Assembly (NCBI GenBank): GCA_016713245.1
Contig: JADJPM010000004.1
Span: 2,170,001 to 2,234,000 of the forward strand
Direction of reading: 5' to 3'
Source of the DNA: Verrucomicrobiaceae bacterium
GTDB lineage: Bacteria > Verrucomicrobiota > Verrucomicrobiia > Verrucomicrobiales > Verrucomicrobiaceae
DNA length: 64,000 nt
Shown: piece after piece, positions 25,221 through 34,338 of the stretch
How the letters are laid out: the number at the start of each line of letters is the position of its first letter
How positions within the stretch are numbered: position 1 is the stretch's first letter
Made by a program: the position numbers and the translations under genes
The notes under the pieces: model-generated
What the model was told of the DNA's origin: nothing
The model's input: the letters and a program-made list of their open reading frames with translations, nothing else
Database searches by the model: none

Positions 25221-26513
25221 ATGTCCGACGACTTACATCCCTCGCCCGAAGCCGCTTTTGCCCGCGGCCAGTTGCTGCAAAACCAGCATCGCATCCCAGA
25301 CGCTATCTCCTGCTACAAGCAGGCTCTTGAACTCGATGCTCACCATACCCCTAGCTTCATCATGCTGGCACTGTGCTGGATGAACGAAGACGACACAGCG
25401 GCGCAATCGCTCGACGCCGCCAGACGGGCCGTTGCTCTGGCACCTGAGGACCCTTTCGCCCGCAGCGTGATGGCGCTCGCCATGAACGCGAATGCCAAAG
25501 ACGGCCAGACCGCGGCGATCAAGGAGGCACTCCAGCAGGCGGAGGAAGCCTTAGCCCTTGATCCCGACAGCGACTTCAGCCATGCGGTGCTCGCCCGTCT
25601 CCATCTCCGGCTGCGCGACTATCCGAGAGCCGAAGTCGCAGCTCGTGCCGCCCTAGCTCTCGATACCGAGAACAGCATGGCTGCTGAGGTGCTGTCCATC
25701 GCCCTGCTGAACCAAAAGAAGGACGCCGACAACCAGGATCTCATCCGTTACCAACTCGAACGCGATGCGGAGGATGACAGCGCGCACACCAGCGCCGGCT
25801 GGATGGCGGTGATGAAGGGGGATCACAAGGCGGCCAACCAGCACTTCCTGGAGGCCCTGCGCCTCAATCCCATGAACGAAAACGCTCGCATGGGGCTTAT
25901 CGAGTCGTATCGCGCCCGGTCGTGGTTCTACCGCAGCTACCTCCGTTTCTGCCATTGGATGAACCAGTTCACTGAAGGCAGGCAGAACGCCATCATGATC
26001 GGCGGCTTCATCGGTTACAAGGTGCTCAGCGGCTATTTGAAAGGTGTGTCACCCTTCTTGGCCAATGTCGTGATCGGTGCTTGGCTCATCCTCGCCCTCT
26101 GGTCACATCTGGCCCGTGGCTTGAGCACCTTCTTCGTCACTATGGATCGCTTCGCCCGCCAGGCCCTGCGTCCGCGCGAATACTGGGAAGGAGTCGTCGT
26201 TGGCTGGCTGATCTTCTTCGGCTTGGCCTCCATGATACTGGGCTATGCCTTCGACGAGCCACGTTCTGGCTCCGTGGCGCTGACCTTTGTGCTCGCGGCC
26301 GTGGCGAACGCAGCCGCATTCACCAATGATCATCATTTGGGCCGCCACATCTACGCCATCGCGGCCGCGTTCTCAGGCTTGGGTGCAATCTACTCCGCGA
26401 TCTCGGCTTTGGCGCATCTGTCGCTGCCCTACGCAGGCATCACAGGCCTGCTCGCCCTACTGATCGGCGTCCTCATCACTTGGCTGCGCCCCTTCCGGGT
26501 GCTCTACGCCTGA
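25221..26513 (+). CDS. TPR membrane protein, partner of the AAA+ ATPase
   Basis: The 430-residue protein has about six TPR-type repeats in residues 5-230 (for example AISCYKQALELDAHHTPSFI and AEVAARAALALDTENSMAAE) followed by four or five hydrophobic helices (about 270-425). It begins 18 bases after the AAA+ gene. The TPR part could recruit the ATPase or its clients to the membrane. No enzyme motif is visible. The pairing, with TPRs on both proteins, is the strongest clue to function. Confidence 0.75.
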   Translation: MSDDLHPSPEAAFARGQLLQNQHRIPDAISCYKQALELDAHHTPSFIMLALCWMNEDDTAAQSLDAARRAVALAPEDPFARSVMALAMNANAKDGQTAAIKEALQQAEEALALDPDSDFSHAVLARLHLRLRDYPRAEVAARAALALDTENSMAAEVLSIALLNQKKDADNQDLIRYQLERDAEDDSAHTSAGWMAVMKGDHKAANQHFLEALRLNPMNENARMGLIESYRARSWFYRSYLRFCHWMNQFTEGRQNAIMIGGFIGYKVLSGYLKGVSPFLANVVIGAWLILALWSHLARGLSTFFVTMDRFARQALRPREYWEGVVVGWLIFFGLASMILGYAFDEPRSGSVALTFVLAAVANAAAFTNDHHLGRHIYAIAAAFSGLGAIYSAISALAHLSLPYAGITGLLALLIGVLITWLRPFRVLYA

Positions 26514-26515
26514 GA

Positions 26516-29500
26516 TCAACGTGTTGGCTTCATCAGATACGCAAAGAAGTCCCTCAGGTCGGCGTCGCTCATGCCAGCAGTGAGGCCTTCGGGCATGAGA
26601 GAGATGGGGGAGGCTTCAAGCTTCTCAATGTCGGCTTGTTTGATGGCGGTTTTGTTTCCGGCGAGGTCTTTGAGGGCGATGCCTTGGCCATCCTGCGCAT
26701 CCATGAGACCGGTAAGGAGCTGACCGCCCTTGGTCGTCACGTTGTAGGTGCCAAAGCCTTCGCGGATTTCGAGGCTGGGGGTGAACATGTTGTCGAGCCA
26801 GAAGTCAGCGTTGCTGCGGTCGTAGCCGGTGAGCTCGGGGCCGATGGCTCCGCCTTCGCCGAAGAGCTTGTGGCAGACGGCGCAGCGGGCGGTGAATTGC
26901 AGCTTGCCCTTCTCGGCATCGCCGAGGCCGGTTTTGATCACGGCTTTGATGCGCTCGGCTTCCTTTTTCTTCTCGGGCGTGGGACCGGTGGCGAGCAGGC
27001 CTTTCCAGTGCTTTTCGATGCTGGCGTCGATGTCCGCATCTTTGTGCAGGCTGAGCTGGCGGACGATGTCGATGGTGAAATGCTTCGCGGGCACCTTCCA
27101 CTCGTTGACGAAGCTCATCAAAATTTGCGCCCATTCCTTGCGACCGGCCATGACGCGCAGGGCGTCCTCGCGCAGGGCTTTGTCTCCGGCGATTTGACCT
27201 TCCCAACCGAGCAGGAGGGCCTCGGGGAGGCGTTTGTCGTCAAACTTGGCCGCGGCCTGCAAAATGCCGCGTTTGAGGCTCGGAGCCGCGCTGGACTTCA
27301 AAATCGCCACCATGGGCATCACCGCCTCTTGCTTGCCGAGTTCGGCCAAAGTCTTCGCGATGGCGATTCGGGCCGTGTTCGTCGCTTTGGTGTCAGAAAG
27401 CAGTTTGAGAGCGTTTTTGAGCGCCTCCGCGTTTCCACTGCGCAACGCGAGCGTGAGATCACCACCGCTTTGCTTCGCCATGTAGTCGTTGAGGGCCTTG
27501 GTGAGCGAATCCGGCAGTTTCGGCATCTCCGCGCCTTCAAACGCCGACGCGATGCCTGCGATGAATTTGCCTCGCAGGGTTTCATCGTGGGTGAGGGCGA
27601 GAAGGTCGGCACAAGAGTTGAGGTTTTCTTCCCCACCCGCCATCGCGTAGCGTTTCGCGAGCTTTTCGGCGAGGTGTTCGCGGAAGAGCTTCGTGTTCAA
27701 AAAGGCTGCATCCAACTTCAAGAAGGCAAAAACCGCTTCACGCTCCTTTTCCACTTTCGATTCGAGCGCCCACCACGCGAGAAGCGACAGATGACCGCTC
27801 TCGTCTTCGATATCGCCTCTCTTAAGTGTGTCCAAAGCGACAAACGCAGGCAGTCTTTTGGCGCTGGCCAGCACTTGAGCCCGAACCTCGAGTTCATCGC
27901 TTTTCGCTAGAATGAGCAGCGTTGAGGAAGCCAACCAGACGTTGTTAAGTTCACCCACCATCTTGGCCACCCAGCGCCTGACATAAACATCTTTATGATT
28001 AGCTGCGGTCATGACTTCCGGCCCGCCTTGGCCGTCTTTTTGCGGATGCATTTGGTCAATCCAATCCCAAGCCCACAGCGCCTCCAAAGCATTTGGATTC
28101 CCAGGCTTGTAGAGCATTTCGAAGAACTTTGGTTCCAAGTCCTTCATCCCCCGCCACCCAATCTCCAACACCGCCTGCTTGCGGAACCACTCGTTTTGAT
28201 GGCTGAGGTAACCCAGCAGTTCCTCGCCACTCGCTTTGCTCAAATCAAAAGGCTTGAGCTTCGGAGCGCCAGCCGCAGGGCGCACGCGGTAGATGCGTCC
28301 GCTGGTTTTGTGCCAGTCATCGACGGGGCTGACGTGGCTGAGGCGGGTGTCATACCAGTCGGCCATGTAGAAGCCGCCATCGGGGCCGACGCCGGCCCAG
28401 ACGGGGCGGAACCAGCGGTCAGTGGTAGTGATAAGCTGCTCTTCGTCCTTGGTGCGGAAGGTGGAGCCGTCGGGAAGACGCTCACTGACATAGACGAGGT
28501 TGTGCAGGGCATTCGGGGCGATGATTTTGCCTTCGTAGGCGCTGCCGAGCAGGCCGCCCTCATAAACCGTAAAGGCTTGGGGGAAGCGCTTATTATCGCC
28601 CTCGTGCTTCATGTGCTCGAACCAGCCGAAGGCATACGGATTGGTGAGCGGGCCATGTTTGCCCCAGCCTTTGATGCCGTAGCTGCCTTGCTCGTAGTGC
28701 ATGCCGCGAGTGGCTCCGTTGGTGCCGGAAAAGAGGCGACCTTTGCTGTCGAAATCGAGGCTGAAGGTGTTCCCGCCACCCTCGGCGTAGATTTCGAAGG
28801 TCTTCTTTTTCGGATGGTAGCGCCAGATGCACTGACCTTCCCATTTCACGTTCTTGGTGTTCGCGCTGCTGACGTTGCCGGTCGTCGTGCTGCCGTTGGC
28901 ACCGTAAAGCCAGCCGTCCATGCCCCATTGCAGGCTGGTGGCGACGCTGTGGGTGTCTTCGAGGCCGAAGCCGCTGAGCTCGACCTCGGGGTCGCCATCC
29001 GGTTTGGCATCGAAGTCGGCATCGGGATAGCTCAGGAGGTAAGGCGGATTCAGCACCCAAATGCGCCCCATGCCATGCAGCGCCGCGCTGGCGATGTTCA
29101 GGCCGGTGATGACGTCTTCATGCTTGTCGTAGAAGCCGTCGCCGTCGGTGTCTTCGAAGACGGTGATCTTGTCCGCGCCTTTTTCGCCACGAGGTGGCGG
29201 CAGCGGCACTTTGTCGAACTTCGCACGGAGGTGCTGGTCGTAGCTGACGATCTTCAATCCGGCGGGAAATTGGTACTGGCGATACTGCGTGACCCACATG
29301 CGGCCTTTCGAGTCCCAGCTCACATAAAGCGGCTGCTCAACGACCGGCTCATGCGCCATGAGGTCGATGGCGACATCGCTGCGTGTTTTGAAAAGCTTCA
29401 CGGCCTCCTGCGGCGCGGTGGGCGGGGTGTCATCGCGCATGACGCCGCGTCCGGGGCGTGTCTCCATGATCTTTTTGACCGCTTCGTTACCGGCGGGGCC

Positions 29501-29557
29501 AGTTTGCGTGAAGGCAGGTGCGGAAAGGATGAGAAGGACAAAAGGGACGCGGAGCAT
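26516..29557 (-). CDS. PVC-type haem-binding dehydrogenase-like protein (second copy)
   Basis: From ATG 29557 (signal peptide LRVPFVLLILSAPAFTQ) the protein has 1013 residues. An N-terminal propeller (SWDSKGRMWVTQYRQYQFPA onward), a HEAT-like middle and a C-terminal haem site CAVCHKLFGEGGAIGPEL near residue 892 give the same layout as the 7.3-10 kb protein, but sequence and length differ. It ends with a DLRDFFAYLMKPTR cytochrome tail. It converges on the TPR membrane gene, with two bases between stops. Confidence 0.85.
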   Translation of the reverse strand: MLRVPFVLLILSAPAFTQTGPAGNEAVKKIMETRPGRGVMRDDTPPTAPQEAVKLFKTRSDVAIDLMAHEPVVEQPLYVSWDSKGRMWVTQYRQYQFPAGLKIVSYDQHLRAKFDKVPLPPPRGEKGADKITVFEDTDGDGFYDKHEDVITGLNIASAALHGMGRIWVLNPPYLLSYPDADFDAKPDGDPEVELSGFGLEDTHSVATSLQWGMDGWLYGANGSTTTGNVSSANTKNVKWEGQCIWRYHPKKKTFEIYAEGGGNTFSLDFDSKGRLFSGTNGATRGMHYEQGSYGIKGWGKHGPLTNPYAFGWFEHMKHEGDNKRFPQAFTVYEGGLLGSAYEGKIIAPNALHNLVYVSERLPDGSTFRTKDEEQLITTTDRWFRPVWAGVGPDGGFYMADWYDTRLSHVSPVDDWHKTSGRIYRVRPAAGAPKLKPFDLSKASGEELLGYLSHQNEWFRKQAVLEIGWRGMKDLEPKFFEMLYKPGNPNALEALWAWDWIDQMHPQKDGQGGPEVMTAANHKDVYVRRWVAKMVGELNNVWLASSTLLILAKSDELEVRAQVLASAKRLPAFVALDTLKRGDIEDESGHLSLLAWWALESKVEKEREAVFAFLKLDAAFLNTKLFREHLAEKLAKRYAMAGGEENLNSCADLLALTHDETLRGKFIAGIASAFEGAEMPKLPDSLTKALNDYMAKQSGGDLTLALRSGNAEALKNALKLLSDTKATNTARIAIAKTLAELGKQEAVMPMVAILKSSAAPSLKRGILQAAAKFDDKRLPEALLLGWEGQIAGDKALREDALRVMAGRKEWAQILMSFVNEWKVPAKHFTIDIVRQLSLHKDADIDASIEKHWKGLLATGPTPEKKKEAERIKAVIKTGLGDAEKGKLQFTARCAVCHKLFGEGGAIGPELTGYDRSNADFWLDNMFTPSLEIREGFGTYNVTTKGGQLLTGLMDAQDGQGIALKDLAGNKTAIKQADIEKLEASPISLMPEGLTAGMSDADLRDFFAYLMKPTR

Positions 29558-29613
29558 GGCAATGAAACGGCGGGTTGGGGGAAAGCCTTGTGGCGTGAAG
29601 AGGTACTTTCCTG

Positions 29614-29775
29614 TCATTCGTCTGGGAAGAGGCTTTTCTCCTTGAGTGGTGCGGCTTCGAGGGGAGCGGCGCTAGGAGGAGAGGGCAGCGGGGCACTTGG
29701 GTGACGCCACCAGTGCCAAACCACGACGCCCAGCAGGAGGGCGGTGAAGAGTCGGATGCTGCCGGGGCTGGACAT
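29614..29775 (-). CDS. Small single-helix membrane protein
   Basis: From ATG 29775 the 53-residue product has one membrane helix (RLFTALLLGVVVWHW) and a Pro-rich tail (SAPLPSPPSAAPLEAAPL). It lies 56 bases before the haem-binding gene on the same strand. A longer start at 29811 is possible. The size and context are all that support it. Confidence 0.4.
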   Translation of the reverse strand: MSSPGSIRLFTALLLGVVVWHWWRHPSAPLPSPPSAAPLEAAPLKEKSLFPDE

Positions 29776-29853
29776 GCGACAAGGAAAAGTCCCGGAAGCA
29801 TGGAAACGCAAGCTGCGCCTTGTCTGCCGGGCCGTTTTCGCTGAGATGGCGGC

Positions 29854-31068
29854 ATGGATTCACTCACCGCCTTTGCCGAAAACCTCCTTCCTGAAGCCCT
29901 GCGCCTCCTACGCCGTCTGGTGGAGATCAATAGCTTCACTGCGAATGCGGCGGGGGTTAATCTCGTGGCCGAAAAGACGGCGGAGATCTTCGCTGAGCTG
30001 GGCTTTGAGGCGGAATTCTCGCCCTGTGCGACCGAGGGCACTGGCAATCATGTGTTTCTGCGCCGTCGCGGCGCTGGCGGTGATCCGGTGGTGCTGGTGA
30101 CGCACTCGGACACGGTGTTTCCCGCCGCGGAGGAGGCCAAAAACGATTTCCGATGGGATGAGCGACCTGCCGAAGGTCGCATCTACGGCCCCGGCGTGAT
30201 CGACAACAAAGGCGGCACGCTTCTCATTTGGATGATCCTGCGCCTGCTGAAGGAACAGATGCCGGAGGTGTTTGATCACACGCATTGGTTGGTGGCCTCG
30301 AACGCGGCGGAGGAGATCACCGGCGCGGATTTTGCCCAGCAGACGGCGACACGCTGCGGTGGGAAGGCGAAGGCCATTCTAGTCTTCGAGGGCGGTCCGG
30401 TGGATGAACGTGGCTGGCATATCGTGACCTCGCGCAAAGGTCGCAGCACTTGGAAATTGAGTGTCGAGGGCAAGGCGGCGCATGCGGGCTCGCAGCACGC
30501 AGTGGGCATCAATGCGATCGACGCGCTGGCGTTGACGCTGCCCTCCATCGCCGCGTGGACGAATGCGGCCGAGGAACGCACGGTGAACATCGGCCACATC
30601 GCCGGTGGCACGGTGGTGAATCGAGTGCCGCATGAGTCGTTGGCCGAATGGGAATGCCGCGCGGTGACTCCGGCCGCACTGGCTGCAGCGGATGCCTTCT
30701 TTACCAGCCTGAGCGGCAAGGCTGCCAACGGGGCCACGCTGACTTCCGAACTCACCGGACACACCTCACCTTGGCCGGGCGGTGATGAGGTACTGGCTTT
30801 GTTTGGTCACTGGCAGGTCGCAGCGGCTCAAATGGGACTTCAGGCCCTCTCCGTGCCTCGCGGCGGCTAGAGCGATGCGAATCACCTCTGGCAACTCGGC
30901 CCTACACTCGATGGTTTGGGGCCTTGGGGAGGCAATGCGCACTGCTCGGAACGCAGCGCGGATGGCTCGAAGCTGCCGGAATACCTGGAGACCTCCTCGC
31001 TGGTGCCAAAGGCGGTCATGAATGTGCTGGCGCTGGCGGAGATGCTCGGAGGGGCGGCGGTGGAGTGA
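29854..31068 (+). pseudogene. M20-family metallopeptidase interrupted by one amber codon
   Basis: The frame reads as a complete M20 zinc hydrolase: metal-binding LVTHSDTVFP, VIDNKGGTLLIWMI, catalytic Glu in NAAEEITGADFAQQ, a dimerisation domain (HIVTSRKGRSTWKLSVEGKA), then PRGG, a TAG at 30868-30870, and in the same frame SDANHLWQLGPTLDGLGP, GGNAHCSERSADGS (metal His) and a normal end at 31068. Without read-through the product stops at 338 residues and lacks the last metal ligand. Only one base change separates it from a full gene, so this is a recent lesion, a sequencing error, or read-through. The likely substrate is an N-acyl or glutamyl peptide. Confidence 0.85.
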
Positions 31069-31125
31069 TGGAGTAGTGGAGTGATGAGCCTTTGACCTCC
31101 ATTACTCCAACACTCCATTACTCCC
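31062..31125. repeat. Long imperfect hairpin of GGAGTRATG units
   Basis: Three GGAGTGATG-like units (31062-31086) face three CATTACTCC-like units (31098-31124) across a ten-base loop. A related imperfect hairpin lies at 36095-36161. The repeat overlaps the end of the M20 frame and stops just before the moaC stop. Confidence 0.7.
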
Positions 31126-31126
31126 C

Positions 31127-31585
31127 TCAGAGCGCGACGCCCTTCGTTTTCCGCACCAGCTTGATGCCTTCGACGCGCATCGACTTGTCCACAGCTTTGC
31201 ACATGTCGTAAATGGTGAGTGCGGCGATGCTGACGGCGGTGAGCGCCTCCATCTCGACACCGGTGGGCGCGGTGGTGATGGCGGTGGCGGTGATGCGAAT
31301 GGCTTTGGCCTGCACGTCAAAATCCACCTGCACCTTGGCGAGTGGGATTTGATGGCAGAGCGGGATGAGGAGTTGCGTCTGCTTCGCCGCCTGGATGGCC
31401 GCGATGCGGGCGACACAGAGCACATCGCCCTTCTTGAGGCCGTTTTCGCGGATGAGGCGGATCGTGGCGGGCTGCAGCACGATTTTACCTGTCGCGACGG
31501 CCTCGCGACGCACGGCGGGCTTCGCGGAGACATCGACCATGGAGGCCTGGCCTTGGCTGTCGAGATGGGTGAGCTTGCGTGGCAT
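31127..31585 (-). CDS. moaC: Cyclic pyranopterin monophosphate synthase MoaC
   Basis: The 152-residue protein (start ATG 31585, MPRKLTHLDSQGQASMVDV) shows the MoaC landmarks: PLCHQIPLAKVQVDF, TGVEMEALTAVSIAALTIYD, and MCKAVDKSM with its catalytic Lys. MoaC converts the MoaA product into cyclic pyranopterin monophosphate, the second step of molybdenum-cofactor synthesis. It lies five bases after moaA, so the two are co-transcribed. Confidence 0.95.
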   Translation of the reverse strand: MPRKLTHLDSQGQASMVDVSAKPAVRREAVATGKIVLQPATIRLIRENGLKKGDVLCVARIAAIQAAKQTQLLIPLCHQIPLAKVQVDFDVQAKAIRITATAITTAPTGVEMEALTAVSIAALTIYDMCKAVDKSMRVEGIKLVRKTKGVAL

Positions 31586-31590
31586 GGCAG

Positions 31591-32589
31591 TTAACCTCCA
31601 ATGGCGATCATGCGCCGGTTGGGCTGGTAGTTGTGGCGGAAGTCGTGCTCCTTCGGTTTGCGGGCGACAACGCTTCGGAAGAAATCCGCCAGTTCCGCAT
31701 CGCTGCATCCGGCACGCAAAACAGCACGAAGATCGAATTCGAGGTAGCTGCCCAGGCAGGGGCGCAGCTTGCCATCGGAGGTGAGGCGGAGCTTGTTGCA
31801 GCTCTCGCAGAAGTGCAGATTCGTCATCGCACCGATGAAGCCGATGCGCTGGCCGGTGGCCGACACGCGATGATACAAAGCAGGGCCGTTGGTCTTGAAA
31901 TCGGGCTCCTCGATGAGCGGGCCGGTGGTCTGTTCCACGAGTCGCTTCGCGATGGCCACCGGTAGGAAATTCTCTTCACTGAGCACCTCCTGCGTGCTCA
32001 CGGGCATCAGCTCAATGAAGCGCAGCAGGGCGTTCTTTTTCGCCGCATACTCGACAAGGGCGGGCAGTTCACGCTCGGTTTGATTTTTCATCAGCACACA
32101 GTTCAGCCGGATCGAGTCAAAACCCGCGTCGATGGCGGCGTCGATACCTTCCAGCACACGAGGGAGCAGATCACGGCTGGTGGTGCGCTGGTAAACGGCC
32201 CGGTCGAGCGAATCGAGGGAGATGTTGGCCGTGCGAACCCCGGCCTGAGCGAGCTTTTCCGCCATCGTGCGCCCCTGGTCCATTTTGGCGAGCAGGGTGC
32301 CGTTCGTGGAGATACCAACGCCTTCGATGCCGGGGATTTGCGTCAGCTCGCCGCAAAACTCCGCGATCCCCGGACGCGTCAGCGGCTCACCACCGGTCAC
32401 TCGGATGCGTTTGATGCCCAGCGTGGTGCCGACACGCACCACGCGGACGATCTCGTCGTAAGTCAGCGTCTCATCCTTCGCGATCCAATCCTGCTCCTCC
32501 TCTGGCATGCAGTAGCGACAGCGCTCGTTGCAGCGGTCCGTGACGGAGACGCGTAGATACGAGATGCGATGGCCAAAGAGATCTTCCAT
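31591..32589 (-). CDS. moaA: GTP 3',8-cyclase MoaA
   Basis: From ATG 32589 the 332-residue radical-SAM enzyme has the N-terminal cluster CNERCRYC (C20, C24, C27), the SAM motif RVTGGEPL, a C-terminal cluster CESCNKLRLTSDGKLRPCLG and the conserved Gly-Gly end (MIAIGG) required for activity in MoaA. It rearranges GTP to 3',8-cyclo-GTP. No other moa/moe genes are nearby, so the pathway is split. I see no Moco riboswitch in the 103 bases before it. Confidence 0.95.
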   Translation of the reverse strand: MEDLFGHRISYLRVSVTDRCNERCRYCMPEEEQDWIAKDETLTYDEIVRVVRVGTTLGIKRIRVTGGEPLTRPGIAEFCGELTQIPGIEGVGISTNGTLLAKMDQGRTMAEKLAQAGVRTANISLDSLDRAVYQRTTSRDLLPRVLEGIDAAIDAGFDSIRLNCVLMKNQTERELPALVEYAAKKNALLRFIELMPVSTQEVLSEENFLPVAIAKRLVEQTTGPLIEEPDFKTNGPALYHRVSATGQRIGFIGAMTNLHFCESCNKLRLTSDGKLRPCLGSYLEFDLRAVLRAGCSDAELADFFRSVVARKPKEHDFRHNYQPNRRMIAIGG

Positions 32590-32692
32590 GAGAGTTATTG
32601 AAGGCGGGCATGGTGCTAAAGCCCGCGTTGGGAGGCGCATCAAGCCGGGAATTCCGTCACGCAACGATCCGTGAGGAGAAAAAGGGTTGCCC

Positions 32693-33466
32693 ATGGGGCA
32701 GCCTTTAGATAAGCACGCCGCCTGCATGAGCATTGACGGTATCCACAACAAAGTCATCGAACTTCTTCTCGCCGAACCCGCCCACGGATCGTGGACACGC
32801 TATCTGGACATCGGCGCGGGCCGCGGATCGCTCATCGCCAAGGTGAAGTCCAAGCTCGGCGTCGAATCGAGCGCCTGTGACTACACGGACACCCTCATGC
32901 AGCTCCCCGGCCAGAAGGTGGACATCGCCAATCTGAACCACGAGCCCCTGCCCTACCCCGATGCGACCTTCGATGTGGTCACAGCCACGGAGGTGATCGA
33001 GCATTTGGAGGACTTCCGCCAGGTGGTGCGTGAGATTCACCGTGTGCTGAAGCCCGGCGGCGTTTGCATCCTGAGCACGCCAAATATCCTGAACCTCAAT
33101 TCGCGCCTGCGTTTCCTCTGGTTCGGATTCTGGAATCTCTTCGGCCCCCTGCCCGTGAAGCACAGCGCCCTCTATTCCACCGGCGGCCACATCAATCCGG
33201 TATCGTGGTTCTATGTGGCGCATGCCTTGCTCGATTCCGGCTTTCCTTCCGCCAGTCCGCACATTGACCGCGTTCAGCGCTCCTCACTGCCGAAGCTCTT
33301 GTTCCTCTTTCCGCTGATCAAACTCTTTGGATTCCTCGCCATGCGTCGCGAACGCGTCCGCTACAAGACCCTCGATGAAGCGAATGAGCCCCTCGTGAGC
33401 GCCATGAACAGCTACGAAATGCTGGTCGGTCGCACGATCATCGCCAAGGCCGTAAAGGACCGCTGA
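32693..33466 (+). CDS. Class I SAM-dependent methyltransferase
   Basis: The start ATG 32693 follows a good ribosome site (AAAAAGGG); ATG 32726 is also possible. The 257-residue protein has motif I YLDIGAGRGSLIAKV, the acidic motif DATFDVVTATEVIEHLEDF and the LKPGGVCILSTPN motif of the Methyltransf_11 group. A C-terminal hydrophobic stretch (LPKLLFLFPLIKLFGFLAM) may attach it to membrane. Substrate is unknown; polysaccharide or lipid glycan modification is plausible. Confidence 0.8.
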   Translation: MGQPLDKHAACMSIDGIHNKVIELLLAEPAHGSWTRYLDIGAGRGSLIAKVKSKLGVESSACDYTDTLMQLPGQKVDIANLNHEPLPYPDATFDVVTATEVIEHLEDFRQVVREIHRVLKPGGVCILSTPNILNLNSRLRFLWFGFWNLFGPLPVKHSALYSTGGHINPVSWFYVAHALLDSGFPSASPHIDRVQRSSLPKLLFLFPLIKLFGFLAMRRERVRYKTLDEANEPLVSAMNSYEMLVGRTIIAKAVKDR

Positions 33467-33503
33467 GTGGACTTATTTTCACTCCTCGTCTCGTGAGTGA
33501 AAG

Positions 33504-33578
33504 TGGTACGCAGGGAGGGGATCGAACCCTCGACCAATTGGTTAAAAGCCAACTGCTCTACCGCTGAGCTACCTGCGC
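33504..33578 (-). tRNA. tRNA-Lys (anticodon TTT)
   Basis: On the minus strand the acceptor GCGCAGG pairs with CCTGCGT (one G-U at the end), the D-arm is AGCTCAGCGGTAGAGC, the anticodon loop is CTTTTAA giving TTT, and the T-arm is GAGGGTTCGATCCCCTC. CCA (33506-33504) is encoded. Confidence 0.95.
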
Positions 33579-33733
33579 ATTCCGGTGAAGGGCCGCGTAT
33601 GACACGCGATTCGCCGGCGTGCAAGCCGGAAGATCATCACAAACCAAGAACGTTCTGAGACTCCAACCGGGGGGGCGGCTCTGGGCAGAAGATGGTTGTC
33701 GTGGGCGCGATGTGAGTGTTTGTTCGCCTGCTC

Positions 33734-34336
33734 ATGAGCCCAGAACGCACCGCCAAGATCCATCGCAGGACCGCCGAGACGGACATCGCCATCGAATTAA
33801 ATATCGATGGCTCCGGCAAATCGCAGATCGACACCGGCATCCCCTTTTTCGATCACATGCTCACGCTTTTCACCAAGCACGGCCTGTTTGACCTCAACAT
33901 CAAAGCGGTGGGTGACATCGCGGTGGATTACCACCACACCGTGGAGGATGCGGGCATCGTGCTGGGACAGTGCTTCCGTGAGGCGCTGGGGAATAAGGCC
34001 GGCATCACCCGCTACGGCTTCTTCCTGCTGCCCATGGATGAAACGCTCGCCGAGGTGGCTCTCGACCTCAGTGGACGCTCGTTTTTGAGCTACCACGCTC
34101 CTGAACGCGTGGAGGCCATCGGAGGCGTGAACCGCTTCAGCTACCAGCTCGTGGAGGAGTTCCTCCGCGCCTTCTCCTCCAGCTTGCTGGCGACGTTGCA
34201 TGTGGAGATCCGCCGCGGTCGCGATGCGCATCACATGGCGGAAGCTATCTTCAAAGGTCTCGCCCGTGCCCTAGACGCCGCCACGCGTCTCGATCCACGC
34301 GTCACCGGCATCCCTAGCACGAAGGACGTTCTCTAA
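33734..34336 (+). CDS. hisB: Imidazoleglycerol-phosphate dehydratase HisB
   Basis: From ATG 33734 (MSPERTAKIHRRTAETDI) the 200-residue enzyme contains both manganese-binding repeats, DYHHTVEDAG and DAHHMAEA, plus FFDHMLTLF. It dehydrates imidazole-glycerol phosphate in histidine synthesis. It is monofunctional, without the histidinol-phosphatase domain of enterobacterial HisB; a separate PHP phosphatase four genes on fills that step. hisH starts two bases after its stop. Confidence 0.96.
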   Translation: MSPERTAKIHRRTAETDIAIELNIDGSGKSQIDTGIPFFDHMLTLFTKHGLFDLNIKAVGDIAVDYHHTVEDAGIVLGQCFREALGNKAGITRYGFFLLPMDETLAEVALDLSGRSFLSYHAPERVEAIGGVNRFSYQLVEEFLRAFSSSLLATLHVEIRRGRDAHHMAEAIFKGLARALDAATRLDPRVTGIPSTKDVL

Positions 34337-34338
34337 CG

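Noticed and set aside
27995..29704. A 569-codon plus-strand frame opposite the second haem-binding gene
   Set aside because: Antisense shadow of a gene with strong family evidence.
32590..32692. Molybdenum-cofactor riboswitch before moaA
   Set aside because: The 103-base gap has no long paired structure I can draw and is shared with a divergent gene.
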